Shown here one piece after another: positions 9,179 through 16,794 of a stretch of DNA of 64,000 nucleotides (position 1 is the stretch's first letter; every line of letters begins with the position of its first letter). Source of the DNA: CAYMEV01 sp964389675 [NCBI: uncultured Candidatus Sumerlaeota bacterium] (lineage in GTDB: Bacteria; CAYMEV01); NCBI GenBank assembly GCA_964389675.1, contig CAYMEV010000005.1, positions 68,027 to 132,026 of the forward strand. Direction: 5' to 3'. The notes below the pieces were generated by a model. It did not search any database and was not told where the DNA came from. It saw nothing but the letters and a program-made list of their open reading frames with translations. A program made the translations under genes and the position numbers.

Positions 9179-9206
9179 TTGACATGATTATGATATGGAT
9201 TATATT
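9179..9206 (+). promoter_or_regulatory. Sigma-70-type promoter for the metallophosphoesterase
   Basis: A perfect -35 TTGACA (9179-9184), a 16-base spacer and a -10 TATATT (9201-9206). The predicted transcription start is near 9213, about 30 bases before the ATG at 9243. The region 9072-9178 between the divergent genes is very AT-rich and shows no other clear element; the minus-strand operon promoter must lie here but I cannot place it. Confidence 0.6.
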
Positions 9207-9242
9207 ACTGAAACGCCATAAAACTTGATAAAGGGATACAGA

Positions 9243-10361
9243 ATGAATATACCCGTTTTCATAATGTTTTTTCTGATTGTATCAACCGTTTACTGCCTAT
9301 TAAACCTGTTTGTCTATTTCTCAATTTCAAAAGGCATCCTGCTGAGCAGAACATATAAGAGAATCCTCTGTGCTGCTTTCCTGGTCTTAAGCCCCCTCTA
9401 TATCATCAGCGAGATACCGGGAATATACATCATCAATGTTCATATTATCAGATTTGCAGGCGCAGTATGGATAGGGATCCTCTCGATATCGTTCACAGTT
9501 TTTCTTCTGCAGCTGATTATAATGACAATAAACAGGAACAGATACCGCAAACAAGCGACAATTATCTCGCTTTTTCTGATATTTGCCATCTCACTTGTTT
9601 CAATATACAGGGGAATTAGATTTCCAAAGCTTGTAGAAATCGATATTTATTCGGATAAGATTCCTGAATCCCTGTCAGGCTTTACTGCAATACAAATTGC
9701 GGATCTTCACATTGGGAACATAAAATCGGTAAAGTGGTTCAGGAGCATAATTAAACATATCAGCGGGATGTCCCCTGATATTGTTCTAATAACAGGTGAC
9801 CTGATAGATATGGACATATGCAGTGATAACCAGATCTGCAATATATTAGCAGACTTAAAATCAGCAAACGGGATTGCGGCAGTCTATGGAAACCATGAAT
9901 ATTATGCAGGAATTCATAATCTTGATGAAATGGAACAGTTAGAGAATTTTAATTTGCTCGTAAATCAGAGTCTATCAATAAACAGGCATATTAATATTAT
10001 AGGGCTTGATGATCCAACCGCCATGAGATTTAATAAAAAAGGCCCTGACATTGCTAAAGCCACAGAGGATATTGACAAAGATGCTTTCAACATACTGCTT
10101 GTACATCAGCCAGTCAATCTGGATTATTATTCAACATACAACATTGACCTGATCCTTTGCGGACATACTCATTCCGGTCAGATACCTCCCATGGACCTTA
10201 TAGTGCAGTTGATTTTCAAATATACATACGGTTTTTATTCAACCGAAGATGCAGACATATATGTTACAAGCGGCACGGGGATATGGGGACCTCCGATGAG
10301 GCTTTTCAGCAATTCAGAGATTGTTAGAATAAGGCTTTTCCAGAAAAAGAAAACCCGTTAA
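9243..10361 (+). CDS. Membrane-anchored calcineurin-like metallophosphoesterase (YaeI/YkuE/LpxG-like)
   Basis: The N-terminal part of about 130 residues has several hydrophobic helices. The soluble domain then shows the dinuclear-metal motifs in order: ADLHIG, TGDLID, GNHEYYAG, a late His in LLVHQP, and GHTHSGQ. This is the arrangement of YkuE/YaeI-type enzymes, acting at the membrane face; the family includes the chlamydial UDP-2,3-diacylglucosamine hydrolase LpxG. The frame can begin at a TTG (9225), but the ATG at 9243 has AAAGGG at a better distance, so I use it. Its 3' end overlaps the convergent gene by 38 bases. The substrate is unknown; a lipid A role is inference only. Confidence 0.9.
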   Translation: MNIPVFIMFFLIVSTVYCLLNLFVYFSISKGILLSRTYKRILCAAFLVLSPLYIISEIPGIYIINVHIIRFAGAVWIGILSISFTVFLLQLIIMTINRNRYRKQATIISLFLIFAISLVSIYRGIRFPKLVEIDIYSDKIPESLSGFTAIQIADLHIGNIKSVKWFRSIIKHISGMSPDIVLITGDLIDMDICSDNQICNILADLKSANGIAAVYGNHEYYAGIHNLDEMEQLENFNLLVNQSLSINRHINIIGLDDPTAMRFNKKGPDIAKATEDIDKDAFNILLVHQPVNLDYYSTYNIDLILCGHTHSGQIPPMDLIVQLIFKYTYGFYSTEDADIYVTSGTGIWGPPMRLFSNSEIVRIRLFQKKKTR

Positions 10362-11562
10362 AAATATATTCTGCCATTTCTTTTCTGCTTATTTTTTCAT
10401 TACCCCTGAATAACTGATAGAATGAGAATGGATCATTTTTCCCTTTTTTTATTGATATTGAACCATAAGATTCTGGTGTTATAAATGCTATATTGTCCAG
10501 CAATAGAGAAGGGCTGAATATTTCCACTCTTGCTGTCCCGTCAGGATATGATTTGACTGTATTATGCTGAGACATGGAAATATCAGTCATTTCAATTAGT
10601 ATTTCAGATTTATCAGCCTTTTTATTCACATTAATTTTTGTCAGGCCTGACAGCATGAAATCCTGATATTTTATTTTAAAAAGGCTGGATACTATCTTAC
10701 ATGTATATATATCAAGGATATTATTGCGCCTGAATTGTAAGTCGCACTCAATTTCACCGTTCCCTCCTATAATTTCATAGACAGGCTTCAGGCTTTCCTT
10801 CCTTTTTGAAAAATATGATTTGCAAAGATGGCCTCGTATCTTCAGTCTATATGCATTATCATCGCTGAAGAGAAAATCTTCCAAAGGGACTGCAGAGCGT
10901 TTCTCATGATATAGCATGCCATTAAGGCCAGTAACTACCTTGGTATCTGATTTTTTAAGAAAGGCTGTGCTGTTTAGAAATTTCATTGAAAAGCATGATA
11001 ATACAATTTTATCATCAATTTCAAGACCAAGGCTTATTTCAAGATTATCAGATAAATTGAAATAATCTGAATCAAGGCTTTTTATTTCTCTGATCTTTAT
11101 GTTTTTAACTGATACGGTTTTATAGGACGGAAACCTGTAAATATTTTTATCCCACTTTCCGGGGTATCTGTTGAGGCTGTTATCAGTTGCAGCCTCTTCG
11201 CCATCAAGTTTTGTTATGACCCCCCTTCTGTAGTTTATCATAAATCCATCAATTTCTACTGAATCTATAACTATATGATCCTTAAACAATAATAGAGGAT
11301 TAAACCTGACAGTAATATAATCAGACTTAATCCTGGCATACTTCTTGCCCTCAATTTCCAGAGAAACATTTCTCAGCCTGGCTTTGAATATGCCTGTTGA
11401 CCAGATGGTCGTATAGTTCAGGACAGCATTCCTGAAAGCTATCCTTTTCGGAAGGTAAAGGTTAAGAAATGCAGTCATACCCAAAAAATAAAAAGCCCAT
11501 AAATATATTATGCTGCTTAAGATATAAAGAACTTTGATATATCTGTATTTAACCGCTTTCAT
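10324..11562 (-). CDS. AsmA/DUF748-like envelope protein, hypothetical
   Basis: A 412-residue protein with one N-terminal transmembrane segment (about 10-33) followed by a long, mostly beta-strand region. The part after the helix (ITVRFNPLLLF, then VIDSVEIDGF) has the look of the N-terminus of AsmA-like proteins, which span the periplasm and move lipids between membranes in diderms. The assignment is by pattern only and the protein is short for the family. It is a single gene, convergent with the metallophosphoesterase (38-base coding overlap) and divergent from the IspH-UbiA gene. Confidence 0.6.
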   Translation of the reverse strand: MKAVKYRYIKVLYILSSIIYLWAFYFLGMTAFLNLYLPKRIAFRNAVLNYTTIWSTGIFKARLRNVSLEIEGKKYARIKSDYITVRFNPLLLFKDHIVIDSVEIDGFMINYRRGVITKLDGEEAATDNSLNRYPGKWDKNIYRFPSYKTVSVKNIKIREIKSLDSDYFNLSDNLEISLGLEIDDKIVLSCFSMKFLNSTAFLKKSDTKVVTGLNGMLYHEKRSAVPLEDFLFSDDNAYRLKIRGHLCKSYFSKRKESLKPVYEIIGGNGEIECDLQFRRNNILDIYTCKIVSSLFKIKYQDFMLSGLTKINVNKKADKSEILIEMTDISMSQHNTVKSYPDGTARVEIFSPSLLLDNIAFITPESYGSISIKKGKNDPFSFYQLFRGNEKISRKEMAEYIFNGFSFSGKALF

Positions 11563-11618
11563 ATTAAAAGATTAATAACAACAATTTATTAATTATTCAA
11601 TTAAAATAAATGAGCCTG

Positions 11619-11646
11619 TTCACAAAAATTACACATAACATATAAT
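11619..11646 (+). promoter_or_regulatory. Sigma-70-type promoter for the IspH-UbiA gene, with shared 15-base element
   Basis: -35 TTCACA (11619-11624), a 16-base spacer and a perfect -10 TATAAT (11641-11646). The -35 is embedded in CCTGTTCACAAAAAT (11615-11629), which recurs with one mismatch at 16179-16193 in another promoter at the same distance from TATAAT. The leader is about 35 bases and contains no convincing Shine-Dalgarno before the ATG at 11687. Confidence 0.6.
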
Positions 11647-11686
11647 TATTGGAATAAAAAAAAAATGGAATATAATGCCATGAAAC

Positions 11687-13390
11687 ATGGAAATTAAAGA
11701 TGACAATCTATATATTGCAGATACAGCAGGTTTCTGCTGGGGGGTAAAAAGAGCTGTTGATATTGCAATGGATTCTGCAAATAAAAAGAAAAAGCCGATT
11801 TTTACCTACGGCCCTCTGATACACAATCCTCAGACTCTTATTATATTAAAGAAGCTTGGAATTAATATAATATCTGACATTGAAGATCTTCCAAAATCAG
11901 GTACAGTAATCATCAGGGCACATGGTATCAGTGATTATGAAAAACAGCTTCTTTGCAGCAGCCAGCTTGATATAGTTGATGCGACCTGCCCTAAAGTTAA
12001 GAAAATACAAAAGATAATAGCCAGTAACAATAAAGAGGCAAAAAAGGTCTATATATTTGGAGACAAAGAACATTCTGAGGTCAAGGGCCTTCTGGGGTAT
12101 GCAGACAATAAGGGAGCTGTAATAGACAATGAAAATAAGGATACCTGCATTCTGGAAGAGCCTTCAATTCTTCTTTGTCAGACAACAGCAGATAAAGAAG
12201 CATGGGAAGAATTCTGCAAAAATGTATCTGAAAAATATAATAATGTAACAGTCTATAATACCATTTGTGATGCAACTACTAAAAGGCAGGAAGAACTTAG
12301 AATGATCCTCAGGTCTGTTGACCTTATGATTATTATAGGCGGGAAAAATTCTGCAAATACAAGAAGATTATATAATATATCAAAGGAATACAGCGCTGAG
12401 GCTGTTCACATAGAAAACCCCAATGAAATCGATAAAAGAATTATTAAAAGCAGTGAAAGAATTGGTATTACCGCGGGAGCTTCCACTCCTGCTTTTGTAA
12501 TTCAGAACACACTGGAGCTGATTCAGAGAATTAAAAATGAAAAGGACAATATCTTTATTAAATTTCTATCATATATGATAAACCTGTTTTATCTTTCAGA
12601 TTTATACAGTTCCCTCGGTATAGCAGGGCTGAGCTTCCTTTTTCAGAAGTGGCTGGGCCTCGGCAGTAACCTGATACCAGCTTTAACATTATTTTTCTTT
12701 TACTGGGGCCTTTTACTGATGAACCATCTGCTTTCCACCCAGGACAGGATATTAAATGATTATATAAAGGTTGATTTCTACAACAGATACCTGAAACCCC
12801 TTGTCTTACTGTCAATATTGAATATTTCGGTGAGCTTTATCCTTGCTTATATATACAATATAAGGTCACTGCCTATATTAGGTCTCATTCTTTTATTATC
12901 ATATGCATATCAGAGACCGGTACCAAAGTTTACGCTCAAACAGATAAAAGCATCGAAGGATTTTGTCTTTTCCGCAGCCCTGTGTATTCTATCCTCTTTT
13001 ATACCTGTACTGTATTATAATGAGAGGATCAGGATTGAATTCCTGTTCCCTTTTGTTTTCATATTTTTTATTGCCCTGATAAGGTCTCTTATTTTTGACA
13101 TCAGGGATATGAACCGTGATAAAATCTTTGGAAAAGAGACACTTCCCATACTTATAGGGAAAGAAAAGACAAAAGCGATCATAATAGTATTGAGCATTGT
13201 TTTGTTTCTGATTCTGACTTACGGTATCTTTACAGTGAATAAGAGGCTTTATCTCCTGTATATCCCTATCTGTTATATAATCCTGTGCATGTACCTTTAT
13301 AAAAAGCGGTATATCAGCAAGGGCATTGCTTTTGATATATTTATTGAAACAATTTTTGTTGCTGTATTTTTATCATCAATATTTATATAA
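11687..13390 (+). CDS. ispH: Fusion protein: IspH (HMBPP reductase) plus UbiA-like membrane prenyltransferase
   Basis: Residues 1-285 are a complete IspH (LytB), the 4Fe-4S enzyme making IPP and DMAPP in the MEP pathway. Cluster cysteines are Cys17 (GFCWGVKRA), Cys101 (DATCPKV) and Cys194 (NTICDAT). The active-site His46 (LIHNPQ), His79 (RAHG) and Glu131 (EHSEV) are present, as is SANTRRL. Residues 290-567 are polytopic and resemble UbiA prenyltransferases. The second Asp motif is good (DIRDMNRDK, 471-479, followed by FGKETLPILIG). The first is degenerate (NDYIKVD near 357, missing the middle Asp). The frame is continuous with no stop between the parts. A fusion would place isoprenoid-precursor supply on a membrane enzyme that consumes prenyl diphosphates. 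The acceptor of the UbiA half is unknown. Confidence 0.92.
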   Translation: MEIKDDNLYIADTAGFCWGVKRAVDIAMDSANKKKKPIFTYGPLIHNPQTLIILKKLGINIISDIEDLPKSGTVIIRAHGISDYEKQLLCSSQLDIVDATCPKVKKIQKIIASNNKEAKKVYIFGDKEHSEVKGLLGYADNKGAVIDNENKDTCILEEPSILLCQTTADKEAWEEFCKNVSEKYNNVTVYNTICDATTKRQEELRMILRSVDLMIIIGGKNSANTRRLYNISKEYSAEAVHIENPNEIDKRIIKSSERIGITAGASTPAFVIQNTLELIQRIKNEKDNIFIKFLSYMINLFYLSDLYSSLGIAGLSFLFQKWLGLGSNLIPALTLFFFYWGLLLMNHLLSTQDRILNDYIKVDFYNRYLKPLVLLSILNISVSFILAYIYNIRSLPILGLILLLSYAYQRPVPKFTLKQIKASKDFVFSAALCILSSFIPVLYYNERIRIEFLFPFVFIFFIALIRSLIFDIRDMNRDKIFGKETLPILIGKEKTKAIIIVLSIVLFLILTYGIFTVNKRLYLLYIPICYIILCMYLYKKRYISKGIAFDIFIETIFVAVFLSSIFI

Positions 13391-13407
13391 TTTATAATTT
13401 TAAATAA

Positions 13408-13435
13408 TTGATTAATTTTTATTAGCAGCTATAAT
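13408..13435 (+). promoter_or_regulatory. Probable sigma-70-type promoter for the aminotransferase
   Basis: TTGATT (13408-13413), a 16-base spacer and TATAAT (13430-13435) in the 80-base gap after the IspH-UbiA gene. The -35 matches consensus at four of six positions. A strong GGAGG precedes the ATG at 13471. Confidence 0.5.
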
Positions 13436-13470
13436 TTTTATTACCGCAAATACTATATCGGAGGATTTTT

Positions 13471-14664
13471 ATGAAAGCAGTCAGGCCTTCAGACAGGGCA
13501 TCAGGTGTAAAATATGCCATAAGGGATATTGTAGTTTATGCAGATAAATTAAAAAAAGAACGAGATATAAAGATATTGCCTCTCAATATAGGTGACCCAT
13601 GCCAGTTTGACTTTGCGCCGCCAAAACATATGATAGATGCAGTGTACGAATCCATGCTGAACAACCATAACGGATATTCCCCGGCATATGGCATAGCAGA
13701 GGCTTTGGAGGCCCTTAAGAAGGAAGCCGCGAAAAAAGGGCTTATTGATGTAAAAGATATATTCATAACTACAGGAGCAAGTGAAGCTGTTGAAATTTCC
13801 ATTACAGCTCTTTTAAATCCTGGTGACAATATTCTGATTCCTTACCCGCAGTATCCATTATATACTGCTGTTGTAAAAAAGATCGGGGCCGACTATAAGC
13901 CATATTATCTGAATGAGGATGATAAATGGCAGCCCGATATAGACAATATAATATCCCAGATTGATGCAAAAACTAAGGCAATAGTTGTAATAAACCCTAA
14001 TAATCCTACAGGTAATGTATATACCAGAGAAATGCTCCTGAAAATAATTGAGGTAGCAAAGCATCATAACCTGCTTATTATTTCCGATGAAATATATGAT
14101 AAAATGATATTTGAGGATATTGATTATCATTCAATAGCTTCGCTGGACGGAGAGGTTCCTGTTATTACATTCGGCGGGATTGCTAAGAATTACGTTGCTC
14201 CAGGATGGAGGATAGGCTGGGCATATCTTACGGGGGATATCGAACTTATAAGCGATTATAAGGAAACTCTTGGTAAATTGCTGAGAGCAAGGCTGTGTGC
14301 AAACCATCCTATGCAATATGCAATCAAGCCAGCCTTAAACAGCCCTGAAAGGATAATCAGAGGCGTTCTGAAAAAGCTTAAAAAGAGAAAGGAAATTACT
14401 GAAGAGTGGATAGAGAGGATCCCCAATCTTTCACTTGTTTCCCCTGAGGCTGCTTTTTATGCCTTCCCGAAAATTGAGCTGGAAATTGATGATGATGTGT
14501 TTGCCAAAAAACTGCTTGAAAAAACCGGCGTACTGGTCGTTCCAGGATCAGGGTTTGGACAGAAGCCAGGGACTGCACATTTCAGGATTGTTTTCCTGCC
14601 TCAGGATGAACTTCTTATAAAAGCCTATGAAAAAATAGATGCATTTATAAGAAACTATTACTAA
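13471..14664 (+). CDS. PLP-dependent class I aminotransferase (alanine/aspartate type)
   Basis: Fold-type I aminotransferase of 397 residues. Visible motifs are NIGDPCQFDF at the N-terminus, GYSPAYGI, TTGASEAVE, the NPNNPTGNVY signature, ISDEIYDKM with the PLP-binding Asp, the Schiff-base lysine in FGGIAKNYVAPGWRIGW, and a C-terminal carboxylate-binding Arg in FRIVFLP. The sequence is closest by eye to AlaA-like alanine/glutamate aminotransferases, but substrate choice in this family cannot be read from motifs alone. The start is supported by GGAGG. It has its own promoter and no obvious operon partner; the next gene begins 121 bases on. Confidence 0.9.
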   Translation: MKAVRPSDRASGVKYAIRDIVVYADKLKKERDIKILPLNIGDPCQFDFAPPKHMIDAVYESMLNNHNGYSPAYGIAEALEALKKEAAKKGLIDVKDIFITTGASEAVEISITALLNPGDNILIPYPQYPLYTAVVKKIGADYKPYYLNEDDKWQPDIDNIISQIDAKTKAIVVINPNNPTGNVYTREMLLKIIEVAKHHNLLIISDEIYDKMIFEDIDYHSIASLDGEVPVITFGGIAKNYVAPGWRIGWAYLTGDIELISDYKETLGKLLRARLCANHPMQYAIKPALNSPERIIRGVLKKLKKRKEITEEWIERIPNLSLVSPEAAFYAFPKIELEIDDDVFAKKLLEKTGVLVVPGSGFGQKPGTAHFRIVFLPQDELLIKAYEKIDAFIRNYY

Positions 14665-14785
14665 TGATATTGAATTAAATTTAGACAAAAAAATAAAATA
14701 TACTTGAAATATGGCTTATTTGTTATTATTCTTAATTATAGGAAAACCTGATGCTTTATAAAATATCATAGTAATAAGGCAGGCA

Positions 14786-15508
14786 ATGCTTATGAGGAAA
14801 AGAAAGGCTTTTACACTGGTAGAAATCCTTATAGCCCTGGTAATATCATCACTGATAGGGCTTTCTATAATGGCGATCTATAGTATCAGCGCCCGTTCAT
14901 TTGAAATAGCCCAGAGGAAACAGACAGCCATGGAAAATGCGCGAACATCGCTGGAGCAGATTTCCGAATGGATAAAATGGGGAGGATTCGAATTTGAAAG
15001 TTCCGGTTTTGCCGGAATTTATCCTTGCAGAAATTCACCTACCGATACAGCGGCAGCAGGTATCTGCGGAATGGATTTCAGTTCAAGTTTTGGCATTATA
15101 TCAGAGCTGAGCAATGTAAAAAGGCGAATAAACCTCTATTTTGTCCCGAATCCCGATACGGCTTTCCCTGATGATGCATTACTGATGATGGAAGAAATAG
15201 ACATCTCAGCACCTCCATATCCGGTATTAAATACATCAATTATCTCAGACAGAGTTATGATGCCGGGTACAAACATGCCTAACAGCCAAACCCCTATGAC
15301 AGTCCCGAACTTCATTGAATTTTATGATATAAATTATAATCTGTTAGTGCAGGGAGATTTTCCTCTAAGCGGAAGCAATGGAGTATTGATAAAACTCTCA
15401 ATTGTAGGAATAAACTGGAGTGATTTTGTTGATGAGGATGGCAATATTGCTGATTTTGTTGCTGTTCCTTATACAGTTACAGTCTTTACAAGGAACTTTA
15501 TGAAATAG
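14786..15508 (+). CDS. Type IV pilin-like (pseudopilin) protein, PilW/GspJ-like
   Basis: A 240-residue protein with a class III signal: basic leader MLMRKRKA, then FTLVEILIALVISS, with the cleavage-site Glu at +5. The -1 residue is Ala instead of the usual Gly, which is tolerated in some minor pilins. After the hydrophobic helix comes a longer globular domain with two cysteines, as in minor pseudopilins of the PilW/GspJ size class. It is followed after 21 bases by a second pseudopilin. No prepilin peptidase, secretin or ATPase lies in the window, so pilus versus type II secretion cannot be decided. Confidence 0.88.
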   Translation: MLMRKRKAFTLVEILIALVISSLIGLSIMAIYSISARSFEIAQRKQTAMENARTSLEQISEWIKWGGFEFESSGFAGIYPCRNSPTDTAAAGICGMDFSSSFGIISELSNVKRRINLYFVPNPDTAFPDDALLMMEEIDISAPPYPVLNTSIISDRVMMPGTNMPNSQTPMTVPNFIEFYDINYNLLVQGDFPLSGSNGVLIKLSIVGINWSDFVDEDGNIADFVAVPYTVTVFTRNFMK

Positions 15509-15529
15509 ACTTATAGGAGGTTACAGAAC

Positions 15530-16123
15530 ATGTATAATAGAGGTCTGACATTATTTGAGATTCTTATTGTAATAGTTATAATGGGCATAGTTGCCACCAT
15601 AGGAATTTTATTCTTCGGCAGAGCGGAACCCGTCCTTAATCTTAATTCAGGTGCAGACATGCTTCTTGCTGATATGTCACTTGCAAAGCAGAGAGCAATC
15701 TCACGATTTGACAACACTACAATGTGGGAGCTGGTATTCGCTCCCGGATCTGACCAGTATACAATAAATGCATATGATGCAGGAGGCATAAGGAATGACC
15801 TCAGGGAGGTCAAGGTGCTTCCCGCCCAAATAACCATAGAGTTTGATGGAGGTGATTTTTCCAGCCTGAATGCAGGAGCCTGGCCCACAGAGCTTAACCT
15901 TGCAGGGATAGTCCCGAATCAGGCAGCATTTTTTAACGGCAACAACCCTATTGTCCGTTTCATGCCTGATGGAAGGGCTAGAAATGATCTTAATAATGAT
16001 TTCAACACAGGTTATATAGTCATGAGAAATGACCAGGGTAATGCAAAGCTCTTTGTTATAACCGGCATGACAGCAAGAATAAAGGTCTATACACTCTTTA
16101 CAGATGGCACACGTTTTGAGTAA
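15530..16123 (+). CDS. Type IV pilin-like (pseudopilin) protein, GspH/FimT-like
   Basis: A 197-residue prepilin: short leader MYNRG, processing before LTLFEILIVIVIM (Gly at -1, Leu instead of Phe at +1, Glu at +5), then a hydrophobic helix and a small beta domain. The pattern AKQRAISRF after the helix and the overall size fit GspH/FimT minor pseudopilins. A strong TAGGAGGT precedes the ATG. It probably forms a two-gene unit with the upstream pseudopilin. The 117-base gap after it holds the promoter of the next gene and no clear terminator. Confidence 0.88.
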   Translation: MYNRGLTLFEILIVIVIMGIVATIGILFFGRAEPVLNLNSGADMLLADMSLAKQRAISRFDNTTMWELVFAPGSDQYTINAYDAGGIRNDLREVKVLPAQITIEFDGGDFSSLNAGAWPTELNLAGIVPNQAAFFNGNNPIVRFMPDGRARNDLNNDFNTGYIVMRNDQGNAKLFVITGMTARIKVYTLFTDGTRFE

Positions 16124-16182
16124 CGACTGAATAAAAAGCTCTATCGGAATTAAAATTAATACCTTTAATCATATTATACCTG

Positions 16183-16210
16183 TTTACAAAAATCATTAAA
16201 CCGATATAAT
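16183..16210 (+). promoter_or_regulatory. Sigma-70-type promoter for the zinc-ribbon regulator/prfB operon, with shared 15-base element
   Basis: -35 TTTACA (16183-16188), a 16-base spacer and TATAAT (16205-16210). The -35 is embedded in CCTGTTTACAAAAAT (16179-16193), identical at 14 of 15 positions to 11615-11629, with the same spacing to TATAAT. The predicted transcript begins about 25 bases before the ATG at 16241. Confidence 0.6.
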
Positions 16211-16240
16211 AACAAAAAATCTTTACAGGAAGGTTTCATA

Positions 16241-16792
16241 ATGGATAATTCTTTTACCAATGACTCTGCCAGTATTTGTACTTGCGGATTCGGAGAATTC
16301 CAGTTTGTTGAGATTGACGGGAAATTTTATTGTGCCATATGCGGGGGAGAGGTAAAGGACTTAAGCAAGACCGTCCATTCTGAATCAAAGGAAAACCTTA
16401 GACGCAAAAATATCCTTATCATTGATGACCAGTCCTTCTTTCTGAAGAGCATCCAGGATATACTTGAAAATGAATTCAGCTGCAAAGTTATTGGAGTAAA
16501 TAACGGGATTGATGCTCTCCCTTTCATAGCAAAAGATCTAAGGGGTGAATCCGGTTTAGACCTTATAATACTTGACCTGGAACTGCCCGAGATCAGCGGG
16601 CTTACAATGCTTAAAGTCATTAGACAGCTGAAAAAGGATATACCTGTTTTAATACTTACAACTACACCGCCAATAGATAGTTTAATAAATGATCTGAAAA
16701 AATATAAAGCAAACAGGTACCTGTGGAAATCCACCGCAAAGCTGGGTTCTCTTCTCATAAGCAATGTCAGGAAGCTTCTGGAGGATTTTTAA
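16241..16792 (+). CDS. Response regulator with N-terminal zinc ribbon, no output domain
   Basis: 183 residues. The N-terminus holds a four-cysteine knuckle pair, Cys13-x-Cys15 and Cys31-x-x-Cys34, probably a zinc ribbon. Residues 56-183 are a CheY-like receiver with the acidic pair Asp62/Asp63 (IDDQ), the phospho-acceptor Asp112 (LDLELPE), a Thr in LTTT and a Lys near LWKSTAK. No DNA-binding or enzymatic output follows, so it would act by protein contact or through the zinc module. Its stop is 2 bases before the prfB start, so both are co-transcribed; a link to translation is not shown. Confidence 0.88.
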   Translation: MDNSFTNDSASICTCGFGEFQFVEIDGKFYCAICGGEVKDLSKTVHSESKENLRRKNILIIDDQSFFLKSIQDILENEFSCKVIGVNNGIDALPFIAKDLRGESGLDLIILDLELPEISGLTMLKVIRQLKKDIPVLILTTTPPIDSLINDLKKYKANRYLWKSTAKLGSLLISNVRKLLEDF

Positions 16793-16794
16793 TA

